A stretch of DNA of 11,836 nucleotides from Candidatus Raymondbacteria bacterium RIFOXYA2_FULL_49_16 (GTDB lineage: Bacteria > Fibrobacterota > OXYB2-FULL-49-7 > XYB2-FULL-49-35): positions 1 through 11,836 of the forward strand of contig MFYT01000033.1 of the NCBI GenBank assembly GCA_001789205.1, read 5' to 3'. Positions 5,085-11,836 of the stretch are shown here, in pieces; the first letter of the stretch is position 1; the number at the start of each line of letters is the position of its first letter. The translations under genes were made by a program, and so were the position numbers. The notes under the pieces were generated by a model. That model was not told where the DNA came from. It worked only from the letters and a program-made list of their open reading frames with translations, and did no database searches.

Positions 5085-7244
5085 ATGGGACATGCCATGC
5101 GCAGGTCTTTTTGGGCTTTTATAAGGACCCTGGACCGGTCTTCCAGCGCAGCCGCATTGGCAGCTGTACTTTTTATAGGCCTCTATCCGCCTTTGCCAGA
5201 GGCTTCCATGGCCGTAAAAAAGGGCCCTGACAGCACTCAATGGTACGAACAGCCCATGCGCATTGCAGCGCTGCAGTGTAATTTCGAGAAAGACAATCCA
5301 GCCGTCATTGACATGTGGGCCGCTGACGGATTTAATGTTGAGCAGCTTTTTCATCCAACAGCAGACCTCTATTCCGCGCTCTTTGACCCTGCGGCACACC
5401 GGACAATTGTGGAACAATACGTGAAAAAGGCCCATGCAAAAGGTGTGCGCATCATTCTCTATCTCAATATTCACATTTTAGGGCCATCGCTCGAAAGTAA
5501 GAAGGACATTTGGGCGCAGCGCACCGCGGCAGGGGAGATTGTCAAACTCTACACTACCTATCCGGCCATATGCCTGAACAGCCCGTGGAAGGATTATTTC
5601 TTCTCCATCCTCGACACCCTTTCATCGCTCGATATTGACGGCATTTTCCTGGATGGCCCGGTCATTGGGTCTGAAGGATGCCAGTGCAAATACTGCGAGC
5701 AAGCGCACCAGAAACTCTATGGGAAGCCGCTCAAAGACACCCCGCATCACTGGGAATTCTGCCATTGGACAAAGGACAATTTTTTACAGGCCGCCTATGC
5801 CCGTTGGAAGGAGAAAAACCCGGGCAAGATTTTTTATATGAACCTGCCGGTGTTCCATGCGGCATCAGCGTTTGTGGACATACCCGCGGCATTGCAGTAC
5901 AACGATATCCTGGGCACCGAGGGCGGGTTTATGCCCTATGGCCCGGCAAAAAACGCGTTCCTGTGGAAACCATCGTTCACTGCCAAAATGATCGAGGCGA
6001 TTTCTCCGGACAAACCGCGCGTTATATTCATGGCCGCTGACCACAAGCCCTGGAGCTGGTGGATGCATTCCCCGCTTGAGACCAAACTCTGCATTGCCTC
6101 ATGCAATGCCAATGCTGCCAATGTGTGGTATGGCCTGCACGGGTCAACAATCCTGCTGCGGACGCCGTCAGGCGCGGCAGCGGGCCAAAGCATGCGCTTT
6201 TTCCGGGACAATGAACGCTATTTCTCCACAACCCGTTCCTTGGCGCGTGTTGCCCTGTTTTACTCATTTACCAGCGACCGTTATTATCCCACCTCGCGCG
6301 GCGAGACCGACTTTTCCGCTGGAGGAGAGGCAGCATCGCATTACGGAGACCTTGGAAAGTCCCTGCATGGGTATTACAGCATGCTCGCTGAAATGCAGGT
6401 CCCCTTTGACCTGGTTACGGACCTCGCGCCTGCCGCGGACGCGCTTGGCCGTTACGACCTGATTGTCCTGCCCTCGTGCGGGGCTCTGACAACAGAGACA
6501 GTCACGGCGCTCGAAGCCTATGTACGCAGCGGCGGGACCCTTATCGCGGATTTTGACGCGTCCCTGTTCGACAGCCTTGGCGCGCGCAAACCCGATTTTG
6601 CCCTGTCAAAGGTGTTTGGCGTGTCTGTTGACGGAGAGTACCAGGAGCACCGCAACTGGAACTATTTTTCCGTTGATTCCTCGAGCGGCTGCTACGAGTA
6701 CGTGAAAGTTCCGCTGCTGCCCCTGCCCCTTGCTTCGCTGCCAGTCAAAGTCCTGCCGCAGGCGCGCGTGATCGCCCGTTCCCTGCCCGACCTTCCCGGA
6801 CGCTATGTGGCCCTGCCCGCGCCACAAGCGCCATTTCTGACAAGGAACAGCTTTGGGAAAGGCGCCTGTTTCTATTTTGCGGGTAATTTCGGCCAAATGT
6901 ACAACGACTACCGTCCGCCCGAGTACCGCGCGTTGCTGCGGGGCATTGTGCGCGAGCAGGTGAAGGACCTGATCGCGTTTGACAATGCGCCGGGAAACCT
7001 CGAAGTGGTACTCCGGAAGCAAGGGCCTCGCGCGCTTCTGCACCTGGTGAATTACGGTGCTGGCGCGGACAGGCCGTTTGATCGCCTGCTGCCTGTTGAT
7101 AATATGATTATAAGGCTTCCGTCCTCATTGCGGCCCGCGCATGCGCGGAGCTGCGCGCTCAAGCGCGACCTGGTTGTTTCAAAGAAGACCAACAGTATTG
7201 TCCTGCCCAGGCTGGCGGAGTATGATCTGATTGTGATGGAATGA
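5085..7244 (+). CDS. Secreted glycoside hydrolase-like protein (GHL6-type TIM barrel plus GATase-like domain)
   Basis: This is a 719-residue protein. An N-terminal hydrophobic segment (about 22-35) ending LPEASMA suggests a signal peptide. Residues about 55-385 resemble the hypothetical glycosyl hydrolase 6 (GHL6) TIM barrel: KAHAKGVRIILYLNIH (about 115-130), CLNSPWKDYFF (163-173), then DIDGIFLDGP with D190 followed by C199-x-C-x2-C204, and LGTEGG with E279. D190 and E279 are candidate catalytic acids; the cysteines may bind a metal. Residues about 387-510 (LARVALFYS...GRYDLIVLPSCGALTTE...SGGTLIADF) look like the beta-galactosidase trimerisation/GATase-like domain found after such barrels. 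The rest forms a beta-rich C-terminus. No sorting tail is visible. Start: the ATG at 5085 has AAGGG only 1 nt away; the in-frame ATG at 5097 (MRRSFW) is equally possible. Substrate unknown. Confidence 0.75.
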   Translation: MGHAMRRSFWAFIRTLDRSSSAAALAAVLFIGLYPPLPEASMAVKKGPDSTQWYEQPMRIAALQCNFEKDNPAVIDMWAADGFNVEQLFHPTADLYSALFDPAAHRTIVEQYVKKAHAKGVRIILYLNIHILGPSLESKKDIWAQRTAAGEIVKLYTTYPAICLNSPWKDYFFSILDTLSSLDIDGIFLDGPVIGSEGCQCKYCEQAHQKLYGKPLKDTPHHWEFCHWTKDNFLQAAYARWKEKNPGKIFYMNLPVFHAASAFVDIPAALQYNDILGTEGGFMPYGPAKNAFLWKPSFTAKMIEAISPDKPRVIFMAADHKPWSWWMHSPLETKLCIASCNANAANVWYGLHGSTILLRTPSGAAAGQSMRFFRDNERYFSTTRSLARVALFYSFTSDRYYPTSRGETDFSAGGEAASHYGDLGKSLHGYYSMLAEMQVPFDLVTDLAPAADALGRYDLIVLPSCGALTTETVTALEAYVRSGGTLIADFDASLFDSLGARKPDFALSKVFGVSVDGEYQEHRNWNYFSVDSSSGCYEYVKVPLLPLPLASLPVKVLPQARVIARSLPDLPGRYVALPAPQAPFLTRNSFGKGACFYFAGNFGQMYNDYRPPEYRALLRGIVREQVKDLIAFDNAPGNLEVVLRKQGPRALLHLVNYGAGADRPFDRLLPVDNMIIRLPSSLRPAHARSCALKRDLVVSKKTNSIVLPRLAEYDLIVME

Positions 7245-7269
7245 AACGCCCCGGACCCTGATACGGATC

Positions 7270-8316
7270 TTACCGCATATTTGTCCTGATAGACATGGGA
7301 AAGACCTGGATCCTTGGCAGTTTTCCGTGCCCGTCAAAAAAGTACTGGACCGCTGCTTTTCCCATGCCAAAAGCGTCCCATTTGCAGAAATAAACGGCCT
7401 TTTTATGGACAAAGGCGGGCGTGTCAAAATATTCAAAGACAACGATGTCCATATTGTTCGTCAATCTCGGGTCCCTGGTCTCAAGTATCTGTTTGAGGAT
7501 TTCAAATGTTCTCATGCCGCACGCGATGAATCCTGTACAATCCTTGTTGCTATCCAGTATTTTTTGCATGGCCGCAATTCCCCGGTTGGGCGACATGCTC
7601 ATGGTAACCCGCCGGGTATCGAAGGAACCAGCTTTTTTGGCTGCCTCAGCCACGCCAGCCCATCTTTTTCCGGATGTTTCATCCGGTTCCTGCGTACCGG
7701 GGAAATAATGGTCTATAAACAATATCTTTTTATGCCCAAGACCAATCAGTTTCTCACACGCGATCCGGCCTCCCGCCACATGATTGGCAGTCAGCACAGG
7801 CCTGGTTCCTTCTGTGTCAGGAGTATCTATATGGACAATGGGCAGACCCAGGTCTTCCAAGTCCTTGTTTAATTTTCCAGGGCCAATGTCAACGGTAATG
7901 AGCGCGTTAATGTTAAAAGAATTGACAAAATGACTAACCTCGTATATGTCCTTGCCCCGGGCTGAAAACGTATAGATGGAACCGTTCTTCTGCAGGCAGG
8001 TCCGTTCAATGCCCACAAGCAGCCGAATGAAATATTGGCCGGCAAGAGAAAGGTATTGCTGGATAACAACGCCAATACGGAGCGGTTTTTTCAGCGATGC
8101 TGCTCCGGGAAACGCATTTCTCAAAAACAGCCCATGAGATTGGATGCTTATTATAAGTCCTTCTTTTTTAAGAAGTTCCACAGCTTTTTGGACCGTTGAG
8201 ATAGAAAGATTGTATTGCTTCATCATATCCCGTATATAAGGAAGCTTGGAACTTGCAGAATATTTTCCAGCTTGGATATCAGCTTTAAGCGTTTGATATA
8301 GAATGAGATATTTCAT
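7270..8316 (-). CDS. GntR-type winged-helix regulator with LacI-type sugar-binding domain
   Basis: This 348-residue protein has residues 1-68 as a GntR winged helix: KLPYIRDMMKQYNLSISTVQ (24-43) then KAVELLKKEGLI. Residues about 76-345 form a LacI/periplasmic-binding-like effector domain: PLRIGVVIQQY, NALITVD, GLPIVHIDTPD, ACEKLIGLGHKKILFIDH, CTGFIACGMR, DIVVFEYFD. This is the AraR-like architecture, so it is probably a repressor released by a sugar or oligosaccharide. I chose the ATG at 8316; a TTG at 8325 is in frame, and neither has a clear ribosome site. It is divergent from the esterase gene, with operator-like inverted repeats between, and convergent with the glycosidase gene (25-nt gap). 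It likely controls the two downstream secreted hydrolases and possibly itself. Confidence 0.88.
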   Translation of the reverse strand: MKYLILYQTLKADIQAGKYSASSKLPYIRDMMKQYNLSISTVQKAVELLKKEGLIISIQSHGLFLRNAFPGAASLKKPLRIGVVIQQYLSLAGQYFIRLLVGIERTCLQKNGSIYTFSARGKDIYEVSHFVNSFNINALITVDIGPGKLNKDLEDLGLPIVHIDTPDTEGTRPVLTANHVAGGRIACEKLIGLGHKKILFIDHYFPGTQEPDETSGKRWAGVAEAAKKAGSFDTRRVTMSMSPNRGIAAMQKILDSNKDCTGFIACGMRTFEILKQILETRDPRLTNNMDIVVFEYFDTPAFVHKKAVYFCKWDAFGMGKAAVQYFFDGHGKLPRIQVFPMSIRTNMR

Positions 8317-8351
8317 TTTATGCAAAAATACTATAAAATCGAAAAGAGAAT

Positions 8352-8385
8352 CAATACTTAAGGCATATTATTCGATTAAGTATTG
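8352..8385. promoter_or_regulatory. Operator-like perfect inverted repeat
   Basis: CAATACTTAA (8352-8361) and TTAAGTATTG (8376-8385) are exact reverse complements around a 14-nt spacer. The right arm overlaps the -35 of the esterase promoter. A further AAGTATT half-site lies at 8427-8433, between the -10 and the start codon. This is the expected position and symmetry for the binding site of the adjacent dimeric regulator; the pairing with that regulator is inferred. Confidence 0.65.
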
Positions 8386-8411
8386 TATTGTTTCAATATT
8401 CGGTATATATT
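8383..8411 (+). promoter_or_regulatory. Promoter for the esterase/SGNH operon
   Basis: TTGTAT (8383-8388) and TATATT (8406-8411) are separated by 17 nt. A leader of about 45 nt leads to AAAGGGG (8453-8459) before the ATG at 8465. The -35 begins inside the right arm of the inverted repeat, so a bound repressor would block polymerase. Confidence 0.55.
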
Positions 8412-8464
8412 TATTAATAATTAGGCAAGTATTCAGAGTAACATCTTAAATTAAAGGGGTCCAG

Positions 8465-10477
8465 ATGAAGTTCAAAAACCTTTTTTTTATCGCTTTTTTT
8501 GCTGCTTTAACTGTCATGCTGAATGCTGCGCCTTCAAACGTACAGGCATTTTACCGGTACGGTCAGACATTTATCACCTGGACAGAGGATGGGTCAAGCA
8601 CATACGGCATTTATCGCCATACTTCTGCAATAACCTCATCCAACATTGGCCAAGCAATAAAAATAGCCACGGTCGATGATTCATCTTCCAACTGCAAGTA
8701 TGGGATAGGCGCTCCCATTGGCCAAAAACACTGGGTCATTGATTCAATAAATATTGTCTCAGATACGGGCCTTGGTGAAGAGCTTGCCGACAGCCAGGGG
8801 CTTTTTGTACATACGACAAAAGAGGCTTCAGGCAACTTTTATTATGCCGTTACCGTGGGCGGCGGCACGGATGTCTCCCTGAACGTAACCGGCCCAATCG
8901 CTGAAAGCAAAGCGGAAATACGGCCAATAGCGGTGTATTGCGTAGATACTTTAGGAAGAAAGCATATTACATATACCTTTTTCATGGATTACAGCATTTG
9001 GAATCCAGGCTGGACAGGGTATATATATAATTTTCTTGTTTGTCTGACAAGCAATTGGAGAATCGATAAGGACACTTTATTTACGATGTATAGTTTTTAT
9101 GGTGGAAAGTCAACACGGTTGGAAAGAATATACAGCTATCCGCAAGGCTATAGTGTGGCGGTTAAAAACGACCCTGTTGCCCACGACGCTCCAACGGCCA
9201 CGGTCCTGCAGGACTGGCATTACGGCCATAAAAACGCAGCAGGCGATTCTGTTGTCAATTATTCCGAATATCGAATCATAAAGTCATTACTGTTTGTAAG
9301 CAAATATCTGAAAGCTGACTTAAACTCGTCGTTAGGAGCGGGCGGATCAATGGGCGGGAGCGGCATGTGGGCCATGGGTTCGCGGTACCCGAGTGTTTTT
9401 TCAGCCGTATACTGCGACCAGGGCGCTACGGACATGAGCAACCCGAGTTTTGTCTGGCACGGCAATATTGCGGGCAGCGTCGGTTCCCTGGCCGAGAACC
9501 TTCCGATAAAAAACCTTCGCTTTGACGATCCAGACCATCCTGAACTTGATGAATACCTGCAAAAATACAATGGGACACCTGTGTGGGACTGGCTGAATTT
9601 GCAGGAACAGCTTACGGTACGGGTGGGCGATGAAATGTCGTTCTTTAACGCCTGTCATGGCAGGCTGGACGAATCCATAGACTGGCCGACACAGGGAAGG
9701 CCTTTTGGATCGATTCTTAAAGACAGCAAAAGGACGTTTTCCTATATTGTTAACAATTCATCGCATAACTGGAATGGTTTTGAAGCGTGTAATTTTGGAA
9801 TGCTGTTCACCGGCGGAGCGAGTTATTATCCCTATAAATACAAAACGAACAAATCCATGCCCGGGTTCAGCGGCGTCAACATTCCCTACGACAGTGTGTG
9901 CGTAAAACTCAAGACCGCCACCTGGACAGTACTGCAGGATTCACTCGATACGTGGGAAATGACGGTGCTTGCCGGGGAGCCGTGCAAGATAACCCCGAGG
10001 CGGTGCCAGGGGTTTCAGGCGTCTACCGGGGACAAATTCGATATTTATGTAAACAATGTTTTAACCGAAAGCGATGTTGAAGCTGATGAATACGGGCTTG
10101 TAACAACCAGTGTCATTGATTTGACCACCGCAAAGACCATTAAGATCGTCAATACGTACCGGGTGTCAAACCCGTCTGAAGCGATGAAAATAAAAGCGAA
10201 ATACGCGGAAATCGCCGCGTTGCCGAATCCGTTCAATCCCGATATCTGGCTGCAATATAAAAACCCGGTATCCGGAAGGGTCGTCATGAACATTTATAAT
10301 CTTAACGGCAAGCTGATAAAAAAAGTCATGGACCGGGTACTTCCTGAAAATCAATACGGATCCGCGTTTTGGGACGCCACGGACGAGTCGGGGAAAAAGG
10401 TCTCCAGCGGAATATATATTGTCATTGCCACTGGCAAGTATACGCATGTTGCCAAGAGTATTGTTCTTACCAAATAA
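8465..10477 (+). CDS. Secreted alpha/beta-hydrolase-fold esterase with C-terminal sorting tail
   Basis: This 670-residue protein has a signal peptide (residues 1-21, MKFKNLFFIAFFAALTVMLN then A). An FN3-like N-terminal domain follows (about 22-145: VQAFYRYGQTFITWTED...YGIYRH). The catalytic part (about 150-455) has the nucleophile motif G293-G-S295-M-G297. D402 or D407 is the likely acid, and H434 (NNSSHNW) the likely base. This arrangement resembles feruloyl/acetyl-xylan or PHB-type esterases, but I cannot name a family. A beta-rich region (about 475-565) precedes a FlgD/type IX-like C-terminal tail (about 584-670: ALPNPFNPDIWLQY, VMNIYNLNGKLIKK, SGIYIVIATGKY). Such tails direct export to the surface in Bacteroidota-like and Fibrobacterota-like lineages. 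AGGGG sits 5 nt before the ATG. It heads a two-gene operon under the divergent regulator. Likely role: removing ester groups from a polysaccharide outside the cell (inference). Confidence 0.75.
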   Translation: MKFKNLFFIAFFAALTVMLNAAPSNVQAFYRYGQTFITWTEDGSSTYGIYRHTSAITSSNIGQAIKIATVDDSSSNCKYGIGAPIGQKHWVIDSINIVSDTGLGEELADSQGLFVHTTKEASGNFYYAVTVGGGTDVSLNVTGPIAESKAEIRPIAVYCVDTLGRKHITYTFFMDYSIWNPGWTGYIYNFLVCLTSNWRIDKDTLFTMYSFYGGKSTRLERIYSYPQGYSVAVKNDPVAHDAPTATVLQDWHYGHKNAAGDSVVNYSEYRIIKSLLFVSKYLKADLNSSLGAGGSMGGSGMWAMGSRYPSVFSAVYCDQGATDMSNPSFVWHGNIAGSVGSLAENLPIKNLRFDDPDHPELDEYLQKYNGTPVWDWLNLQEQLTVRVGDEMSFFNACHGRLDESIDWPTQGRPFGSILKDSKRTFSYIVNNSSHNWNGFEACNFGMLFTGGASYYPYKYKTNKSMPGFSGVNIPYDSVCVKLKTATWTVLQDSLDTWEMTVLAGEPCKITPRRCQGFQASTGDKFDIYVNNVLTESDVEADEYGLVTTSVIDLTTAKTIKIVNTYRVSNPSEAMKIKAKYAEIAALPNPFNPDIWLQYKNPVSGRVVMNIYNLNGKLIKKVMDRVLPENQYGSAFWDATDESGKKVSSGIYIVIATGKYTHVAKSIVLTK

Positions 10478-10489
10478 CAGGAGGCGTCC

Positions 10490-11686
10490 ATGAAAGAATG
10501 TGCCGTAGTGATTTTCTGTCTGGCTTTTATGATTCCCTGCGGAGGAGAGAATTTGCGGGGAGGATCTGGAACGGACATTGATAATTATTGCGTTGTATTT
10601 GATCAGGAAACAATTGATACGTGCAAGCCGCTCTACCTTAGGTGGCAGCAGAATGATGGTTGGAACAAGTATAAAGTGACAACCATAGGTAACAGCAATA
10701 CATACGATACCAAGCACTGGGAGGGGTTTAACGGGAACATCACCGGCATTGCGAACGCCAGCGAGATGAACGCCTTTAAAGATTCCACTTTTGCGGCCAA
10801 TCACTGGTGCTCACCTGATTCCTCTAAAGGCGGGAGTCACGGAAATCTTCCTGGTACGACATTACGATGGGATGTACGGCGATGGGTCTGTGATAATGGG
10901 CTTATTCCAGCCAATAAACCCATGGTGGCGCCGGTTATGATCGGGACAAACGATATCAATACTGAATGGGACGGCCCTCCGCGGATCAGTGATTATAACG
11001 CGTTAATCAATTGCATTCTCGCCGATGGCGTCATTCCCATAATCACCACCATTCCCCCTATTAACCGCGAGGTATGGGCTCATACGTGGGACCCGGATTC
11101 CCTGTTGGTCCCGTATAACGACAGTCTGCGGATGATCGCGGAACAGAAGAAAATCCCCCTGTTAGACCTTCATCGCTGGTGCATGGATCATGGAGGCCCG
11201 ACTCAGTTATTAGTCGATTGGGCGCACGCAATTGGATGCGGTTCGAATGGCGCGGTGTTCACCGACGATTGCCTTGATGGCGGTACAAGCGGCGGCCTGC
11301 AGAACGCGAGAAATTACCTGCTGTTGATAGCATTGCATGATATTTTTAAATATGTTGTCGATGGCGAACCATACACAAAAATTTGCCTGAACACAGGCGT
11401 TGCATCGTCAACCATAGACATGTCAATAGGCCCCAATCCTTTGAGTTCCAGTACTACTATTTCCGTTTATCCGGCTGGCAATGCCGGCCAAAATATATCT
11501 GTCCGGATATATGATAGTAACGGAAAAGTGGTCAAGGCCTTTGAAAAAGGCAAGCAGGGAACGCAAAAAGGCCTGTCTGTCGCGGGTTTCCGATGGGATT
11601 CCAGCGGATGCCCGCCAGGGGTATACATTGTCAAAGCGCAGGTTTTCAAACAGGTAATTTCAAAAATGGTCGTTGTCGTGCGATAG
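10490..11686 (+). CDS. Secreted SGNH-like hydrolase with C-terminal sorting tail
   Basis: This 398-residue protein begins with a short signal peptide (about 1-20, MKECAVVIFCLAFMIPCGGE; no valid lipobox). SGNH blocks are visible: block I as TTIGNSNTYD with S69 (GNS instead of GDS), a possible block II around H117-G118-N119, and block III as MIGTNDIN (G152-T-N154-D). Block V is unusual: the expected DxxH before the final helix reads D260-C-L-D263. The only exact DxxH is D243-W-A-H246, some 17 residues earlier. Residues about 308-398 form a sorting-type tail (SIGPNPLSSSTTISVY, VRIYDSNGKVV, PPGVYIVKAQVF). It follows the esterase stop by 12 nt with AGGAGG upstream, so it is co-transcribed. The probable role is carbohydrate deacetylation or deacylation, if catalytically active. 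Confidence 0.75.
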   Translation: MKECAVVIFCLAFMIPCGGENLRGGSGTDIDNYCVVFDQETIDTCKPLYLRWQQNDGWNKYKVTTIGNSNTYDTKHWEGFNGNITGIANASEMNAFKDSTFAANHWCSPDSSKGGSHGNLPGTTLRWDVRRWVCDNGLIPANKPMVAPVMIGTNDINTEWDGPPRISDYNALINCILADGVIPIITTIPPINREVWAHTWDPDSLLVPYNDSLRMIAEQKKIPLLDLHRWCMDHGGPTQLLVDWAHAIGCGSNGAVFTDDCLDGGTSGGLQNARNYLLLIALHDIFKYVVDGEPYTKICLNTGVASSTIDMSIGPNPLSSSTTISVYPAGNAGQNISVRIYDSNGKVVKAFEKGKQGTQKGLSVAGFRWDSSGCPPGVYIVKAQVFKQVISKMVVVVR

Positions 11687-11836
11687 CGTCACGGCAATCA
11701 CAAACCGTAGCCTGTTGGAAGAAAACAGGGACGGCCGGATAGAAGCGTGCAGGTATACCATGTTGGAGGGGTCATATGAGTGCGTCAAGAATAAACTGTC
11801 CTGTGCAAGTTGAATAATTCAACCCGGTCAAAGGCT
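11687..11836. other. Downstream intergenic tail with a small palindrome
   Basis: No complete gene is visible. GTTGAA-TAA-TTCAAC (11809-11823) is a perfect 6-bp inverted repeat without a T-run, so it is not a clear terminator. GGAGGGG (11764-11770) precedes an ATG at 11775, but that frame stops after 13 codons. Confidence 0.4.

Noticed and set aside
4806-5474. 222-codon minus-strand frame spanning the aldolase/glycosidase junction
   Set aside because: Antisense to two recognised genes, no start signals.
7245-7269. Bidirectional terminator between the convergent glycosidase and regulator genes
   Set aside because: The 25-nt gap shows no convincing stem or T-run.
11775-11816. Small ORF after GGAGGGG near the right edge
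   Set aside because: Only 13 codons before the stop; probably chance, though a real leader peptide cannot be excluded.

Overview
The window looks like bacterial chromosome from a Gram-negative didermic lineage that uses a type IX-like (FlgD/Por-style) C-terminal sorting tail on secreted enzymes. The evidence is two predicted outer-membrane beta-barrels, one lipoprotein, and two secreted hydrolases that end in an 'NPF/NPL...G.Y.V' tail. That combination suits Fibrobacterota (Chitinispirillia-like), KSB1, Marinimicrobia or a related phylum. I cannot fix the taxon from sequence alone.

Region 1 (1-2165) is an accessory stretch of small toxin-antitoxin-like modules and decayed genes. The left edge holds a 5'-truncated transposase fragment on the minus strand. 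A DUF4160/DUF2442 pair follows on the plus strand; its first gene is broken by one in-frame TAA. Next come a decayed minus-strand DUF3024-like remnant, a 33-codon minus-strand ORF that runs into a dispersed palindromic repeat, and an intact UPF0175 / DUF3368 PIN-domain pair with a good promoter. A 17-bp sequence occurs twice (164-180 and 1142-1158). Each copy lies upstream of one plus-strand module and is oriented like a promoter firing leftward.

Region 2 (about 2166-4016, minus strand) is a three-gene envelope operon: beta-barrel protein, 4-Cys lipoprotein, second beta-barrel protein. The last gene is frameshifted by a perfect 35-bp tandem duplication. Removing one copy restores a single 192-residue reading frame.

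Region 3 (4110-7244, plus strand) pairs a DRE-TIM aldolase-type metalloenzyme with a large secreted GHL6-like glycoside hydrolase, 9 nt apart. The aldolase promoter overlaps the divergent promoter of the envelope operon.

Region 4 (7270-11686) is a regulated secreted-hydrolase locus. A GntR-type winged-helix regulator with a LacI-type sugar-binding domain is divergent from a two-gene operon. That operon encodes a secreted alpha/beta-hydrolase-fold esterase and an SGNH-like hydrolase. A perfect 10-bp inverted repeat in the intergenic region overlaps the -35 of the esterase promoter, so sugar-responsive repression is the simplest model. Together with the neighbouring glycosidase, this suggests cell-surface breakdown of a decorated (probably acylated) polysaccharide; that is inference.
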